Shown here: positions 37,996-47,901 of the stretch, in pieces | How positions within the stretch are numbered: the first letter of the stretch is position 1 | Layout of the letters: every line of letters begins with the position of its first letter | NCBI RefSeq assembly: GCF_008245045.1 | Contig: NZ_CP043428.1 | Coordinates: 868,001 to 932,000, forward strand | Direction: 5' to 3' | Length of the DNA: 64,000 nt | Origin: Campylobacter volucris | GTDB taxonomy: Bacteria > Campylobacterota > Campylobacteria > Campylobacterales > Campylobacteraceae | Program-made: the position numbers and the translations under genes | The notes under the pieces: model-generated | Seen by the model: the letters and a program-made list of their open reading frames with translations, nothing else | Databases searched by the model: none | What the model was told of the DNA's origin: nothing

Positions 37996-38487
37996 TTATT
38001 TTTGCAAGGCAAGAATCAATTGATTATAGTTCATATTATATGAAGTAACAATCTTCATTAATTCTTCAATTCCTGCTTTAATACCACCATTTTTTTCCGC
38101 TTCTAAAAGTATTTGATATACTTTTTCTATTGTAGCAATTGCTTCTTGCTTAGGTTTTCTCCTTACAGAATAATAATTAATAATATTTCCATTTTCATCA
38201 TATGAAGCTGTAACATTAGTAAAAACCCAATAATAATCATTATATTTGGTTTTATTTTTTACAAAAGCAAAAATTTCTTTACCCTCTTGAATATAATCCC
38301 ATAAACATTTAAAAACTGTCTTTGGCATATCAGGATGACGAACTATACTATGAGGTTTGTATAAAATTTCTTTCATACTATAACCTGCATATTTTAAAAA
38401 ATCATCGTTAGCATAAATAATATCACCCTTTAAATCAGTTTTTGAGGTTATCAATGTATTTGCTTCTAGGATTATTTCTTTTGACAT
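37996..38487 (-). CDS. PAS-domain redox sensor, second Aer-type paralogue (CetC-like)
   Basis: 163 residues, closely related along its whole length to the CetB-like gene 100 nt downstream. PAS motifs are YANDDFLKYAGYS, RHPDMPKTVFK and NDYYWVFTNVT. C. jejuni also has two PAS proteins beside CetA (CetB and CetC), and this is presumably the equivalent second sensor. AAGGAAAAAT precedes the ATG. It is the first gene of the cluster, 22 nt after ilvA ends on the same strand. Confidence 0.8.
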   Translation of the reverse strand: MSKEIILEANTLITSKTDLKGDIIYANDDFLKYAGYSMKEILYKPHSIVRHPDMPKTVFKCLWDYIQEGKEIFAFVKNKTKYNDYYWVFTNVTASYDENGNIINYYSVRRKPKQEAIATIEKVYQILLEAEKNGGIKAGIEELMKIVTSYNMNYNQLILALQK

Positions 38488-38508
38488 ATTTTTCCTTGTT
38501 TTATTTTT

Positions 38509-39717
38509 TTAAATTTCATTAAAATTAAAACCTTTTTCAAAAAGTATTTTTCTAACTAATTCTTGGTGCTCCTTTCCTTTTGTTTCTAAAGTGATAAAAA
38601 TCATAGCATCACCATAATCTAGCTTAGTTGAAAATCTATCATAATCAATTTTAACAATATTGGCATTAGCTTCTTTTATAGCATCACTTAAAGCCATCAA
38701 AGCGCCAGGTTTATCAACTAAAGTGACATTGATGCACATTTTTCTAAAAGATTTAAACAAACCTTTTTCTATAATGATATTTAACATCTGCACATCAATA
38801 TTTCCACCACTTAAAACAACACCTACTTTTTTATGTCCTTTTAAATTTACTTTTTTATGTAAAAGTGCTCCAACAGCACAAGCACCAGCTCCTTCTACAA
38901 TCATCTTATGTTTTTCAAGCAAATACAATACCGCATTAGCAATTTCTTCATCATCTACCTGTATAAATTCATCAACACATTCTAAAATAATGTCAAAATT
39001 TATTTTATTTACATCTCTAACAGCTATACCATCGGCTATTGTGCGAACAAATTTAGAATTAATAATATTTTTATTATAAAAACTTTCAAACATTGCAGGA
39101 GCTCCTTTTGCACTCACTCCTACAACTTTTATATCAGGATTGATCTGCTTTGCAACACTAGCTATACCACTAATCAATCCTCCTCCTCCAACAGGAGCTA
39201 AAATCATATCCAAATCATTAATTTCATCAAGCATTTCAAGCATTATCGTTCCTTGACCTGCTATGATTTGCTCATTTTCAAAAGGATGGATAAAATTTAA
39301 GTCCTGCTCTTTGGCGTAATTTAATGCAAAAGAATAAGCCTCATCAAAATTATCCCCATGAAGTATCACTTGTGCCCCTAAATTTTTAGTAGCACTTACT
39401 TTTAAAAGTGGAGTAGCTTCAGGCATAACTATCACTGCTTTAATGTCAAATTTTTTAGCACTTATGGCCACACCTTGTGCATGATTTCCAGCACTTGCAG
39501 CTATAACCCCTAGTTGTCTTTGCTCTTGAGTTAAATTTGCTATAGCATTGTAAGCACCGCGTATTTTATAAGCTCCTGTTTTTTGTAAGTTTTCACATTT
39601 TAAAAAAATTTCTGTTTGTAAAAAATCACTTAAAAATGAAGAATGCACAAAAGGAGTTTTTAAAATAAAATCAGATATTTTTTGTTTTGCTTGATAAATT
39701 TGATTTAATTTTATCAT
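38509..39717 (-). CDS. ilvA: Threonine dehydratase (threonine ammonia-lyase)
   Basis: 402 residues, PLP enzyme. KTGAYKIRGAYNAI holds the PLP lysine, ASAGNHAQGVA and APVGGGGLISGIA are the cofactor-binding loops, and VLSGGNIDVQML ends the catalytic part. A small ACT-like domain occupies about residues 330-402. It makes 2-oxobutanoate for isoleucine. It is coupled to the CoA-binding gene by ATGA. Confidence 0.94.
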   Translation of the reverse strand: MIKLNQIYQAKQKISDFILKTPFVHSSFLSDFLQTEIFLKCENLQKTGAYKIRGAYNAIANLTQEQRQLGVIAASAGNHAQGVAISAKKFDIKAVIVMPEATPLLKVSATKNLGAQVILHGDNFDEAYSFALNYAKEQDLNFIHPFENEQIIAGQGTIMLEMLDEINDLDMILAPVGGGGLISGIASVAKQINPDIKVVGVSAKGAPAMFESFYNKNIINSKFVRTIADGIAVRDVNKINFDIILECVDEFIQVDDEEIANAVLYLLEKHKMIVEGAGACAVGALLHKKVNLKGHKKVGVVLSGGNIDVQMLNIIIEKGLFKSFRKMCINVTLVDKPGALMALSDAIKEANANIVKIDYDRFSTKLDYGDAMIFITLETKGKEHQELVRKILFEKGFNFNEI

Positions 39718-40112
39718 TTATTTTCCTTCGATTGAAGCTCTATTTTGATGCATTTATCTTGAACGCAAATTATATGAAATTTTTCACACTTTTTACAAAT
39801 TTCATCATTTATTATGCCAAGTTGCATCCAAAAATTTTTAACATTTTTTTCCAATAAACTTTCAAAAATTTCATTTGCATAGCTAGCTTTTCTAAACATC
39901 ACAACCGTATCTATGCTAAAAGGAATATCTTTTAGATCTTTATAAACTTTTTCTTTTAAGATAAATTCTTCTTTTGGATAAATTGGATATATTTTAAATC
40001 CTTTATTCTGTAAAAATTTAGCTACAAAATTAGAAGCTTTATTTTCATCAGGACTTAAACCTATAATGGCAATATTTTTCATAGAATTTAAAATTTTTTC
40101 TACATTACCCAA
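39714..40112 (-). CDS. CoA-binding domain protein (YccU-like)
   Basis: 132 residues from the TTG at 40112, which follows AAAGG by six bases and begins just after the trmA stop. An ATG at 40145 would add 11 residues read from the end of trmA and has no visible ribosome site. The fold is a succinyl-CoA-synthetase-type Rossmann domain: NIAIIGLSPDENKAS, GFKIYPIYPKEEFI and DTVVMFRKASYANEI. Such proteins bind CoA; the role is unknown. The C-terminal cysteine-containing CKKCEKFHIICVQDKCI is unusual and might bind a metal. Confidence 0.78.
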   Translation of the reverse strand: MGNVEKILNSMKNIAIIGLSPDENKASNFVAKFLQNKGFKIYPIYPKEEFILKEKVYKDLKDIPFSIDTVVMFRKASYANEIFESLLEKNVKNFWMQLGIINDEICKKCEKFHIICVQDKCIKIELQSKENK

Positions 40113-40114
40113 AT

Positions 40115-41155
40115 TTAACCTTTGCGTTTTAAATACACTCCGCATTCAAGATGGCTTGTATTTGCAAATTGATCAAAAAATGCAAATTTAAATATTTTAT
40201 GAGTATTGCATAATTTTTCAAGATTTTCTTTTAAAGTAATAGGATTGCATGAAATATAAATAATATTTTCAAAATTTTTAATGAATTCTATCACACTTTC
40301 ATCAAGTCCGCTTCTTGGAGGATCAACCAAAACATGTGTTATTTTAAATTCATCAAGATTAATATGTTTTAAACGATTAAATTGTCGTTGTTTTTTTAAG
40401 GCTTGACTTAATTCTTCGCTAGAAAGTCTAGTGAAATTTATATTTGAAATGTCATTTAAAGTGCAATTTTTCAAAGCAAATTCTATATTTTTTTTAGAAA
40501 TTTCAGTAGCTAAAATTTTATTAAATTTATTTGCTAAAGCTATGGTGAAATTTCCATAACCACAATAAAGCTCTAACAAATCTTTCTTTACATCTTTATC
40601 TATACAAGAAAGAGTCCATTCTATCATCTTTTCATTGATATAAGTATTTGGCTGGATAAAACAATCATTATTAAATTCATAAAAAATTTCTTTATTTTTT
40701 ACATAAAGAACTTGCTTTAAATTTTCCCCATTAAAAATATGTTTTTTACCTCTACTTCTTGCTATGAGTTTTACTTTTAAAAAAGAAGCCAAATGAAACA
40801 ATTCATCATAAATTAAATCTATATTTTTATGATAAAGCAAAGTTATACTTAAATCTAATCTTGTAGCTAAAAATTCAACTCCAAATAATTTATGTTTTAA
40901 ATTTTTATTTAAAGACTCAAGCAAAATAGGCATAAAATGTTGAATTTTTTCATCAGCTATATCAAATTTTTTTATAGGAGTTTTTTTGCCATTTTCATAC
41001 ATAGCATAATCAATTTCATCATTTTTACCATGATAAATAGAAAATTCAGCTCTAGTTCTATAAGCAATAAGCGGAGAATCAAAGCATTCGACTTTCTCAT
41101 CAAAAAAAGAAGAAAATAATGCTTTATTTAAAGCAATTTTTTCTTCAAAATTCAT
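40115..41155 (-). CDS. trmA: tRNA (uracil-54-C5)-methyltransferase
   Basis: 346 residues. The C-terminal SAM domain contains [16 protein letters not shown] and [12 protein letters not shown], and [15 protein letters not shown] holds the catalytic cysteine of TrmA-type enzymes. [15 protein letters not shown] is the usual C-terminal block. It forms ribothymidine-54 in tRNA. It follows the NhaC gene with a one-base stop/start overlap (TAATG). Confidence 0.93.
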   Translation of the reverse strand: MNFEEKIALNKALFSSFFDEKVECFDSPLIAYRTRAEFSIYHGKNDEIDYAMYENGKKTPIKKFDIADEKIQHFMPILLESLNKNLKHKLFGVEFLATRLDLSITLLYHKNIDLIYDELFHLASFLKVKLIARSRGKKHIFNGENLKQVLYVKNKEIFYEFNNDCFIQPNTYINEKMIEWTLSCIDKDVKKDLLELYCGYGNFTIALANKFNKILATEISKKNIEFALKNCTLNDISNINFTRLSSEELSQALKKQRQFNRLKHINLDEFKITHVLVDPPRSGLDESVIEFIKNFENIIYISCNPITLKENLEKLCNTHKIFKFAFFDQFANTSHLECGVYLKRKG

Positions 41156-42867
41156 TAAGCATCAACCTTTTTGCCAACAACAAAAAGCAAAACTATCATA
41201 GCTAAAATTCCAAAAGCCAAACCAAGCCACACATTAAGCCCTAAAGCAACTGGTAAATAGCCACAAAGTATGCTAATAGCACACACACTTAAAGCATAAG
41301 GCATTTGAGTGCTAACATGAGCTAAAAGATCACATTTGCTACCCATCGAAGAAAGTATAGTCGTATCTGAAATTGGTGAACAATGATCTCCAAAAATAGC
41401 ACCTGTTAGAACCCCTGAAATATTAATAATCATATACTGATGAAGCTCAACGCCGCTTAATTCATTATGCACTCCAACTGCCATAGCTAAAGGAATGGCT
41501 AAAGGCATTAAAATACCCATAGTTCCATAACTAGTACCAGTAGAAAAAGAAATTACTGAAGCAAATATAAAAATAGCTGTTGGTAATAAATAAATAGGAG
41601 TTTTATCTGAAAATAAATCAATCAAATATTTAGAAGTTCCCAAATCCTTAATCACAGAAGCCAAAGACCAAGCACAAAGTAAGATGATTACCGTCATTAT
41701 CATAGTTCTCCAGCCATGAGTCCAAGTAGCAATCGCTTCTTTAAGGGTGAAAATTTTTCTATACATACCTAAAATAATCGCAACTATAGTTGCTAATAAT
41801 GCTGCTTGAAACAATACTATGGAAGCATCAGCTGCTCCAAAAGTTTCCCTAAAAGCAAATAAACTTAAAGGTGAAGCGTCAATTTGGGCTTTTAAATTTG
41901 CATCTTCAATAGCATTATATCCACTAAAATAAAAACCTATAAACGAAAAAGCAATCAAAACAATTAAAGGTATAATGGCATTTGATGCTTGTAATTTTAT
42001 ATGCTCTTTTGGCTCTAATACTTTATCTTCTACATTATCAATTTGTTCATGTCCATGAGAGAATTTACCTGCTCTTGCACGAAGCTCAGCTTTTAACATA
42101 GGCCCAAATTCTCTACCTGTATAAATAGTCAAAACCACAAATATCAACATAAAAAGATTATAAAATCTATATGGCAATGTTTGCACAAAAATTTCAAAAG
42201 CATTGATTTCTTCTTTTAAAATTCCTAAATGTGCAAAAGTTGCATCATCAATTAAATCATATCCGCTGCGAATTAAAGAAATTTCAAGTCCTATCCAAGT
42301 AGAAATAATAGCAAGTCCAGTAATTGGTGCAGCAGTAGCATCCATAATAAAAGCAAGTTTTTCACGACTTACTTTAAATTTGTCTGTCACAGGTCGCATA
42401 ATAGGACCTACAATTAAAGAGTTAGCATAATCATCAAAAAAGATAAACATCCCCATGCACCAAGTTGCAAACTGAGAACTTTTTGCCTGCTTAGCCTTTG
42501 TAGAAAGCCAAAGCGCTACTGCTTTAGTCCCACCTGTTTTAGTGATTAACGCGACAACTCCGCCTATGGTTAAAACTTGCAATAAAATTCCAGCATTACC
42601 AGAACTTGCCATAACACTTACAACTTTATCAACAAATCCTGTAAAAGAAGCAATGATAGCATGATAGATCGTATTTTCTACAAGAGCTAGCATAAAAGTT
42701 CCACTTAATGCACCAATAAACAAAGAAAGTACCACATCTTTAGTTATAAAAGCTAAAATGATAGCTACAACAGGAGGTAAAAGAGTCCAAACTCCAAAAA
42801 TTTCAGCATTGCTTTGCGTATTAGCAAGCAATAAAAGTGGAGTCAATAACAAACAAAAAAATTTCAT
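41155..42867 (-). CDS. NhaC-family Na+/H+ antiporter
   Basis: 570 residues with about 12-14 membrane segments. FVLNL-like blocks are not exact, but [37 protein letters not shown] and [19 protein letters not shown] are characteristic NhaC-superfamily motifs. A long central charged loop sits near residues 265-300. It likely exchanges sodium for protons at the inner membrane, though some relatives move amino acids. AAGGAGAAGC precedes the ATG. Confidence 0.87.
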   Translation of the reverse strand: MKFFCLLLTPLLLLANTQSNAEIFGVWTLLPPVVAIILAFITKDVVLSLFIGALSGTFMLALVENTIYHAIIASFTGFVDKVVSVMASSGNAGILLQVLTIGGVVALITKTGGTKAVALWLSTKAKQAKSSQFATWCMGMFIFFDDYANSLIVGPIMRPVTDKFKVSREKLAFIMDATAAPITGLAIISTWIGLEISLIRSGYDLIDDATFAHLGILKEEINAFEIFVQTLPYRFYNLFMLIFVVLTIYTGREFGPMLKAELRARAGKFSHGHEQIDNVEDKVLEPKEHIKLQASNAIIPLIVLIAFSFIGFYFSGYNAIEDANLKAQIDASPLSLFAFRETFGAADASIVLFQAALLATIVAIILGMYRKIFTLKEAIATWTHGWRTMIMTVIILLCAWSLASVIKDLGTSKYLIDLFSDKTPIYLLPTAIFIFASVISFSTGTSYGTMGILMPLAIPLAMAVGVHNELSGVELHQYMIINISGVLTGAIFGDHCSPISDTTILSSMGSKCDLLAHVSTQMPYALSVCAISILCGYLPVALGLNVWLGLAFGILAMIVLLFVVGKKVDA

Positions 42868-42885
42868 GCTTCTCCTTAAAATAAA

Positions 42886-43632
42886 TTACACTTTTTCAAC
42901 AAAAGTCCCAGCCCATGTTTGAGTTACAGGCATAAGTTCGATTTCATTGATATTTATGTGTTCAGGCAATGTAATAATAAAAGAAATAATCCTAGCAATA
43001 TCACTAGCTTGAATATACTTAGTATCTTGATACACCTCATCTGCTTTTTGCCAATCACCTTTAAAGCGAACTTGACTAAATTCTGTTTTGCAAAGACCTG
43101 GAGCGATATTGGTTACTTTTATATTTGAACCCCTTAAATCAGTTCTTAAAGCCTTAGAAAATTGCGATACAAAAGCTTTAGTGCCACAATATACATTTCC
43201 TCCATAATAAGCAACATTTCCTGCAATGGATCCAATATTAATCACATGTGCATTCTTAGATTTTCTTAATAACGGCAAAACCGCCCTTGCAACATATAAA
43301 AATCCTTTGATATTAGTATCTACCATAGTTTCAATATCTTCAATACTTAATTCATCAAATTTTTCAAGCCCTAGTGCAAGTCCTGCATTATTTACTAATA
43401 ATGATATATTTTGATAAGATTGGGGTAAATTTTCTATAGCATTAAAAACTGCTTGTTTATCTCTTACATCTAAAGCAATTGTAAAAATTTTATCTTGATA
43501 TTTAGCTTTTAGCTCTTCTAATCTTTCTTTGCGTCTAGCTATAGCTATAACCTTATAATCAAGCTCTATCAAAGCTTTTAAAGTCTCTAGTCCAAAACCA
43601 GAGCTTACGCCTGTAACTAAAGCTATTTTCAT
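42886..43632 (-). CDS. Short-chain dehydrogenase/reductase
   Basis: 248 residues. ALVTGVSSGFGLETLKAL is the NAD(P) site, LVNNAGLALGLE the NNAG motif, INIGSIAGNVAYYGG gives the catalytic serine, and VYCGTKAFVSQF the YxxxK pair. It is closest in style to the YdfG/serine-3-dehydrogenase group of cytosolic SDRs acting on hydroxy acids. Substrate unproven. It overlaps the ankyrin gene by 4 nt. Confidence 0.88.
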   Translation of the reverse strand: MKIALVTGVSSGFGLETLKALIELDYKVIAIARRKERLEELKAKYQDKIFTIALDVRDKQAVFNAIENLPQSYQNISLLVNNAGLALGLEKFDELSIEDIETMVDTNIKGFLYVARAVLPLLRKSKNAHVINIGSIAGNVAYYGGNVYCGTKAFVSQFSKALRTDLRGSNIKVTNIAPGLCKTEFSQVRFKGDWQKADEVYQDTKYIQASDIARIISFIITLPEHININEIELMPVTQTWAGTFVEKV

Positions 43633-44876
43633 GGCTCAATATCACCATAAAGCATTAAATTTTCATTTTCTTTAAGACCTAATTCTCTTAGATATTTAAC
43701 ATTTTCTTCTTTTTTAGCAATAATAGCAAAATCTAAAGCATTAAAACCCAAATCATCCACCTCATCAATTTTAACCTTATGCTCAACAAGAAGCTTAAGC
43801 ATTTTCACATCAGCATAATTAGCTGCATGCATAAAAATATTTTTTGAAGTATGTTCTAGCGCACATAAAGTGATGTAATAAGGAGTGTTAGAGCCTATGC
43901 TAGCTACTGAGAGTTTTTCATTATCATTAATGTATTTTTGATTGATATTAGCACCATTTTCTATTAAAAGTTTTGCAACTTTATGGTTATTGTATTCAAC
44001 AGCATAAAATAATGCTGTTTTTCCAAAAGAATTTTTATAATCAACCAAAGCACCATTTTCTAAAAGAAATTTAACATTATCATAATCACCCAAAGCATAA
44101 AATAAAGCAGATTCATATCCTTCATTTAATTTAGCTCCAAGTTTTATAAATTCAGCTATTATATTGACATCTCTATTATTTAATAAAGCTGATTTAAAGC
44201 CATTGTTTAATTCTAAATCACTAATTTTATTTGCATATATATATTCTTTAATTTGAGTTAAAGAATTTTTAGAATTAGCTACAAATTTTTGAAAATTTGA
44301 AATATCTTTAAATATTTTAGTTTCACCAACTGCCCAGTTTAAAAATTCATTCAAAGCATTGCTTGCATAATAAATCGCACTTGCTTTATCCATTTTAAAA
44401 TTATTATAAAAATACATAGTCAGTGGATTAATAGCATTGTTATATTCTTTCCAAAAATCTTTATAAAGTTTAAAATTTCCAATGCTTTGATAAGCCCAAA
44501 ATCTAAAATAAGCTTTTAATTTTTCAAATTTTTCTTCCAAAATAATTGCATCTTGAAGATTTTCTTTATAACTTAAAGGATCCAAAGCTGCTTTTAAAAG
44601 TAAAAAATCAAATTTTCTTAAATCACTAAAATACTCTCCGCCCATACAAGCACTGTTACTACCTCTAATTTCATTTGCAAGCGTGTAAAGCTTTTGTGTG
44701 ATAGGATTGTTTTTAAAAGAAAATTTGCAATTTAAATCAATCTGGGAATAATCTTGCATATTTTGTGGGTGAAAATTCTTAAAAAAGTTTTTTTCATGTT
44801 CTTTTATATACTCGCAATTATATTCTAATGCTAAAAGTTGAAAAGATAATGCAAAAATTAAAACTAAAATTCTCAA
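43629..44876 (-). CDS. Exported ankyrin-repeat protein
   Basis: 415 residues. A signal peptide (RILVLIFALSFQLLA, then LEY) should export it. The first half is helical without a known motif, with conserved-looking cysteines in SACMGGEY. From about residue 235 ankyrin repeats follow: GYESALFYALGDYDNVKFLL, KTALFYAVEYNNHKVAKLL, and NALDFAIIAKKEENVKYL. It probably binds another protein in the periplasm. It starts at TTG with AAGGAAAGTAT upstream. A similar gene lies at this place in C. jejuni, as I remember it. Confidence 0.82.
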   Translation of the reverse strand: MRILVLIFALSFQLLALEYNCEYIKEHEKNFFKNFHPQNMQDYSQIDLNCKFSFKNNPITQKLYTLANEIRGSNSACMGGEYFSDLRKFDFLLLKAALDPLSYKENLQDAIILEEKFEKLKAYFRFWAYQSIGNFKLYKDFWKEYNNAINPLTMYFYNNFKMDKASAIYYASNALNEFLNWAVGETKIFKDISNFQKFVANSKNSLTQIKEYIYANKISDLELNNGFKSALLNNRDVNIIAEFIKLGAKLNEGYESALFYALGDYDNVKFLLENGALVDYKNSFGKTALFYAVEYNNHKVAKLLIENGANINQKYINDNEKLSVASIGSNTPYYITLCALEHTSKNIFMHAANYADVKMLKLLVEHKVKIDEVDDLGFNALDFAIIAKKEENVKYLRELGLKENENLMLYGDIEP

Positions 44877-44965
44877 ATACTTTCCTTAATTTTTAAAATA
44901 TAGTGCTATTTTAACTAAATTTTTGCTTTAATAACAATTAATTATTTTAAAATAAAGGTTAAAAT

Positions 44966-45421
44966 ATGTATCAAAGTATCTATTCTTGTGATATTGGATA
45001 TATTGTATTAACAAGTGATTCTAAAAAACTCATAGATCTTCAATTTTCAAATCAAAAAATAAATTTTAAAAATCAAAATTGCCCTATTTTAAATTTAGCC
45101 AAAAAAGAGCTAGATTTGTATTTTGCTAAAAAACTTTTTGTTTTCAAAACTCCTTTATTTATACAAGGAAGTGAATTTGAAAGAAAAGTCTATAAAGCTT
45201 TATTAAGTATTCCTTATGGTCAAACAAAAACTTATCAAGAAATAGCAATGATGATAAAAAATCCAAAATCTTATAGAGCTGTGGGTAATGCAAATGCTAA
45301 AAATAAATTAGCTATTTTTATACCTTGTCATAGAATTGTTGCTAAAAATCATATAGGCGGATACTCAGGAGGAATTTTTATCAAACAAGCTTTGTTAAAT
45401 TTAGAAAGTTTTAATAAATAA
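44966..45421 (+). CDS. ogt: Methylated-DNA--protein-cysteine methyltransferase
   Basis: 151 residues. The acceptor cysteine lies in IFIPCHRIVA. IPYGQTKTYQEIAM and SYRAVGNANAKNKL form the DNA-binding helix region, and IGGYSGG follows. It repairs O6-alkylguanine by suicidal transfer. AAAGGTTAAAAT precedes the ATG. It is a lone + strand gene among minus genes, overlapping truA by 11 nt. Confidence 0.95.
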   Translation: MYQSIYSCDIGYIVLTSDSKKLIDLQFSNQKINFKNQNCPILNLAKKELDLYFAKKLFVFKTPLFIQGSEFERKVYKALLSIPYGQTKTYQEIAMMIKNPKSYRAVGNANAKNKLAIFIPCHRIVAKNHIGGYSGGIFIKQALLNLESFNK

Positions 45422-46133
45422 TTTTACTCAAATACAAACCGCTTGCAGGAGCTAAAAAACGATTGTAAATTTTTTCTGTATTAATTTGCTCTAAAAGTTG
45501 ATCTTGACTCATTTTACCTTCTAAAACTTTTAAAATACTTGCTATCATCATTCTAATTTGCGATCTTAAAAATCCATTAGCTTCAAAATAAAAGATAGTA
45601 AAATCCTTATAAGTATAAACTTTACTAGTATAAATTTTTCTTATAGTGGTTTTATTATCCGAGCCTTCTTTTTGAAAAAATTTAAAATCATGCTCTCCTT
45701 GAAACAACTTGGCTAATTCTAAAGCTAATTTAAGATCTATTTTTGGATAAAAATGCACATAAGAAGCAAGCAAAGGATTATATTCTCCATGAAAAAGTAT
45801 ATAACGATAAGCTCGTTTTTTGACATCAAAACGCACTTGAAAATCTTCATGCATTTTTTGTATTTGTTTTATATAAATAAAGGGTTTTGCAAAATGATTG
45901 ATTTTGTTTTTTAGATAAGTTAAATCTTGAAAATGTTCTTTAATTTTAACACTAGCTACAGCTTTGCTAGCATGCACGCCTTTGTCGGTTCTTGAAGCAA
46001 ATAAAACTTTTTCATAAATACCAAGATGGCTAAGTGCACAAGAAAGCTCATCTTGCACACTTTTTCCATGGGGCTGACTTGCTGAGCCTTGAAATTTAGA
46101 GCCATCATAAGAAAAAGTTAATTTTATAAGCAT
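45411..46133 (-). CDS. truA: tRNA pseudouridine(38-40) synthase
   Basis: 240 residues. FASRTDKGVHASKAVA carries the catalytic aspartate, YRYILFHGEYNPL the central block, and FLRSQIRMMIASILKV the C-terminal signature. It converts uridines 38-40 in the tRNA anticodon arm. It follows lptF with a TAATG overlap. Confidence 0.96.
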   Translation of the reverse strand: MLIKLTFSYDGSKFQGSASQPHGKSVQDELSCALSHLGIYEKVLFASRTDKGVHASKAVASVKIKEHFQDLTYLKNKINHFAKPFIYIKQIQKMHEDFQVRFDVKKRAYRYILFHGEYNPLLASYVHFYPKIDLKLALELAKLFQGEHDFKFFQKEGSDNKTTIRKIYTSKVYTYKDFTIFYFEANGFLRSQIRMMIASILKVLEGKMSQDQLLEQINTEKIYNRFLAPASGLYLSKIIY

Positions 46134-47158
46134 TAGTATTTATTTGCAATTTTCTTACTAAAATAAAACATTGAAAACAGTAAAAAGCTTACAAAAATCA
46201 CTCCTACTGCCACTAAAGGAGGTTTGTAAAAACTAATTAACAAACTAAAATATGCAAAAATCACTACAAAAATTCCAAAATAAGCAAAACCTTTTTCATA
46301 ACGATAAGTCACAATTCCAAAAGAAAGTGCAAACAATGCACTAGCAAGAGGAAATAAAGCTATAAGAGTATATATGACAAATTCTTTTGCTTTGTCTTTG
46401 TTAGTATTTAAATCAGACCAATAATCATAAAAATTTTTAGTATTTAAATCTTTAGTATAAACCTTACTTTTAATAAGTAAATTTTTAAAACTTGAAATAT
46501 GCCAATTATCATCTTTAATCTCATAGGCCTTACCTTCTTTTAAACTAAAAGAAATAATACCTTCATTACTTTCTAGCTTTCCTTCTTTAGCCAATATAGC
46601 TTGTTCTTTATCTTGAGCACTTTTTTTAGGATGATACATGATGATATTTTTATAAACTCCATTATCATCTTTTTCATCTATGAATACAAGCCATTCTCCG
46701 TATCTTTGTCCAAATTCACCCGTTTTAATACTCACTTTTGTGCTAATTTTTTTATAATCTACAAAATTATCAAAAAGTTCAAAAGATATAGGTATAAAAA
46801 TCCAAACTACAAGCAACATAAAAGCACTAAGTAAAGCAGCAATTTTCATAAAAAATTTTGCAATAACTTTAGGAGAAATTCCCAAAGCAAACAAAACAAT
46901 GCTTTCATTTTCTCTTGATAATCTATAAAAACTTAAAGTCAAAGCTATAAAAAAAGAAATCGGCAAAGTAAAAGCTAAAGTCTTTGGTAGCAAGTAAATA
47001 TATAATTGAAAAAGCTCTAAAAGAGTGATTTCTATATAAGAAGTAATTTTTGCAAGTTGGATAAAAAATACAATAGAAACTATAGTAAATAAGGTAAAAA
47101 ATAAAGACAGCATTGTATTTAAAAATTGATTTAATAAATACTTATAAACTAATTTCAT
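46133..47158 (-). CDS. LptF/LptG-family lipopolysaccharide export permease
   Basis: 341 residues from ATG at 47158. YKYLLNQFLNTMLSLFFTLFTIVSIVFFIQL is not quoted further, but it is the first membrane helix typical of LptF/G. Two more helices follow, then a periplasmic beta-jellyroll (about 130-260), and three helices at the end. With LptB it lifts LPS or LOS out of the inner membrane. The frame is open 44 codons upstream, but that part is read from the neighbouring gene. The ATG overlaps the peptidase stop (ATGA). Whether it is F or G is undecided. Confidence 0.85.
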   Translation of the reverse strand: MKLVYKYLLNQFLNTMLSLFFTLFTIVSIVFFIQLAKITSYIEITLLELFQLYIYLLPKTLAFTLPISFFIALTLSFYRLSRENESIVLFALGISPKVIAKFFMKIAALLSAFMLLVVWIFIPISFELFDNFVDYKKISTKVSIKTGEFGQRYGEWLVFIDEKDDNGVYKNIIMYHPKKSAQDKEQAILAKEGKLESNEGIISFSLKEGKAYEIKDDNWHISSFKNLLIKSKVYTKDLNTKNFYDYWSDLNTNKDKAKEFVIYTLIALFPLASALFALSFGIVTYRYEKGFAYFGIFVVIFAYFSLLISFYKPPLVAVGVIFVSFLLFSMFYFSKKIANKY

Positions 47159-47901
47159 ATCACTCTTTCTACGCCAAAATGCACTAAAATAGCTATAAAC
47201 AAAAAAGGAATCATAGGCATTTGATAATCTTTTTTTGCTATTTTTACAAACAAGATTAAACTTAAAACAGATGCTATAAATAGTATCCAAAAAGCTTTTT
47301 CATAGCCAAAAATTCCAAAAATCAAAGCTATAATTATAACATCACCCTCGCCTAAACTTTCTAAAATTTCATCTCTTTTTTTAAAATTTTTTATAAAATT
47401 AATAAAACTTTTTAACAAAAAGAAAAACCCTGCACCAAAACAAATTTTAAAAAGAAAATGTTCTTCTAAATTTAAAACAGATATATCTTTATAACTATAA
47501 AAATCAAACAAAAATGCAAAAACAAATAAAATCCAAAGCCAAATTTCACTCACAGCTTTTAAATAATAATCCATCCAAGAAAGCATTAAAAACACACTTA
47601 ATATCAAAGCAAAAAGCAAAGCTTGTAAAAAATCAAAAAAATAAAAGCAAAATGCAAATAAAATCGCACAGCATAGTTCATTAAAAGGATAAACAAAAGA
47701 AATTCTTTCTTTACAAAAAGCACATTTACCTTTTAAAAAAACAAAAGATAAAATGGGGATTAGATGATAAATTTTTAAAGTTTTACCGCATTTATTACAA
47801 TGAGATCTAGGTTTTATGATGCTTTGTTTTGTAATACTTCTAAAAATTACCACATTTATAAACGAACCTATACAAAGTCCTAATAATATAAAAAATATCA
47901 T
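47155..47901 (-). CDS. Prepilin peptidase (type IV leader peptidase)
   Basis: 248 residues with about eight membrane segments. GSFINVVIFRS, then the zinc-type pair set HCNKCGKTL and KCAFCKERI, followed by SWMDYYLKAV and LGEGDVIIIALIFG, which hold the two catalytic aspartates of GxGD peptidases. It trims and methylates pilin-like proteins, here most likely the pseudopilins at 30.2-31.7 kb used in DNA uptake. It overlaps uppS by 4 nt. Confidence 0.92.
   Translation of the reverse strand: MIFFILLGLCIGSFINVVIFRSITKQSIIKPRSHCNKCGKTLKIYHLIPILSFVFLKGKCAFCKERISFVYPFNELCCAILFAFCFYFFDFLQALLFALILSVFLMLSWMDYYLKAVSEIWLWILFVFAFLFDFYSYKDISVLNLEEHFLFKICFGAGFFFLLKSFINFIKNFKKRDEILESLGEGDVIIIALIFGIFGYEKAFWILFIASVLSLILFVKIAKKDYQMPMIPFLFIAILVHFGVERVI

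Noticed and set aside
38660..39079. 139-codon open frame antisense to ilvA
   Set aside because: It lies within a full-length, motif-rich ilvA, and the product shows no recognisable motif.
47159..47290. 44-residue N-terminal extension of the LptF/G-type permease
   Set aside because: It is read from inside the prepilin peptidase gene, has no ribosome site, and family members start at the MKLVYKYLL-type sequence.
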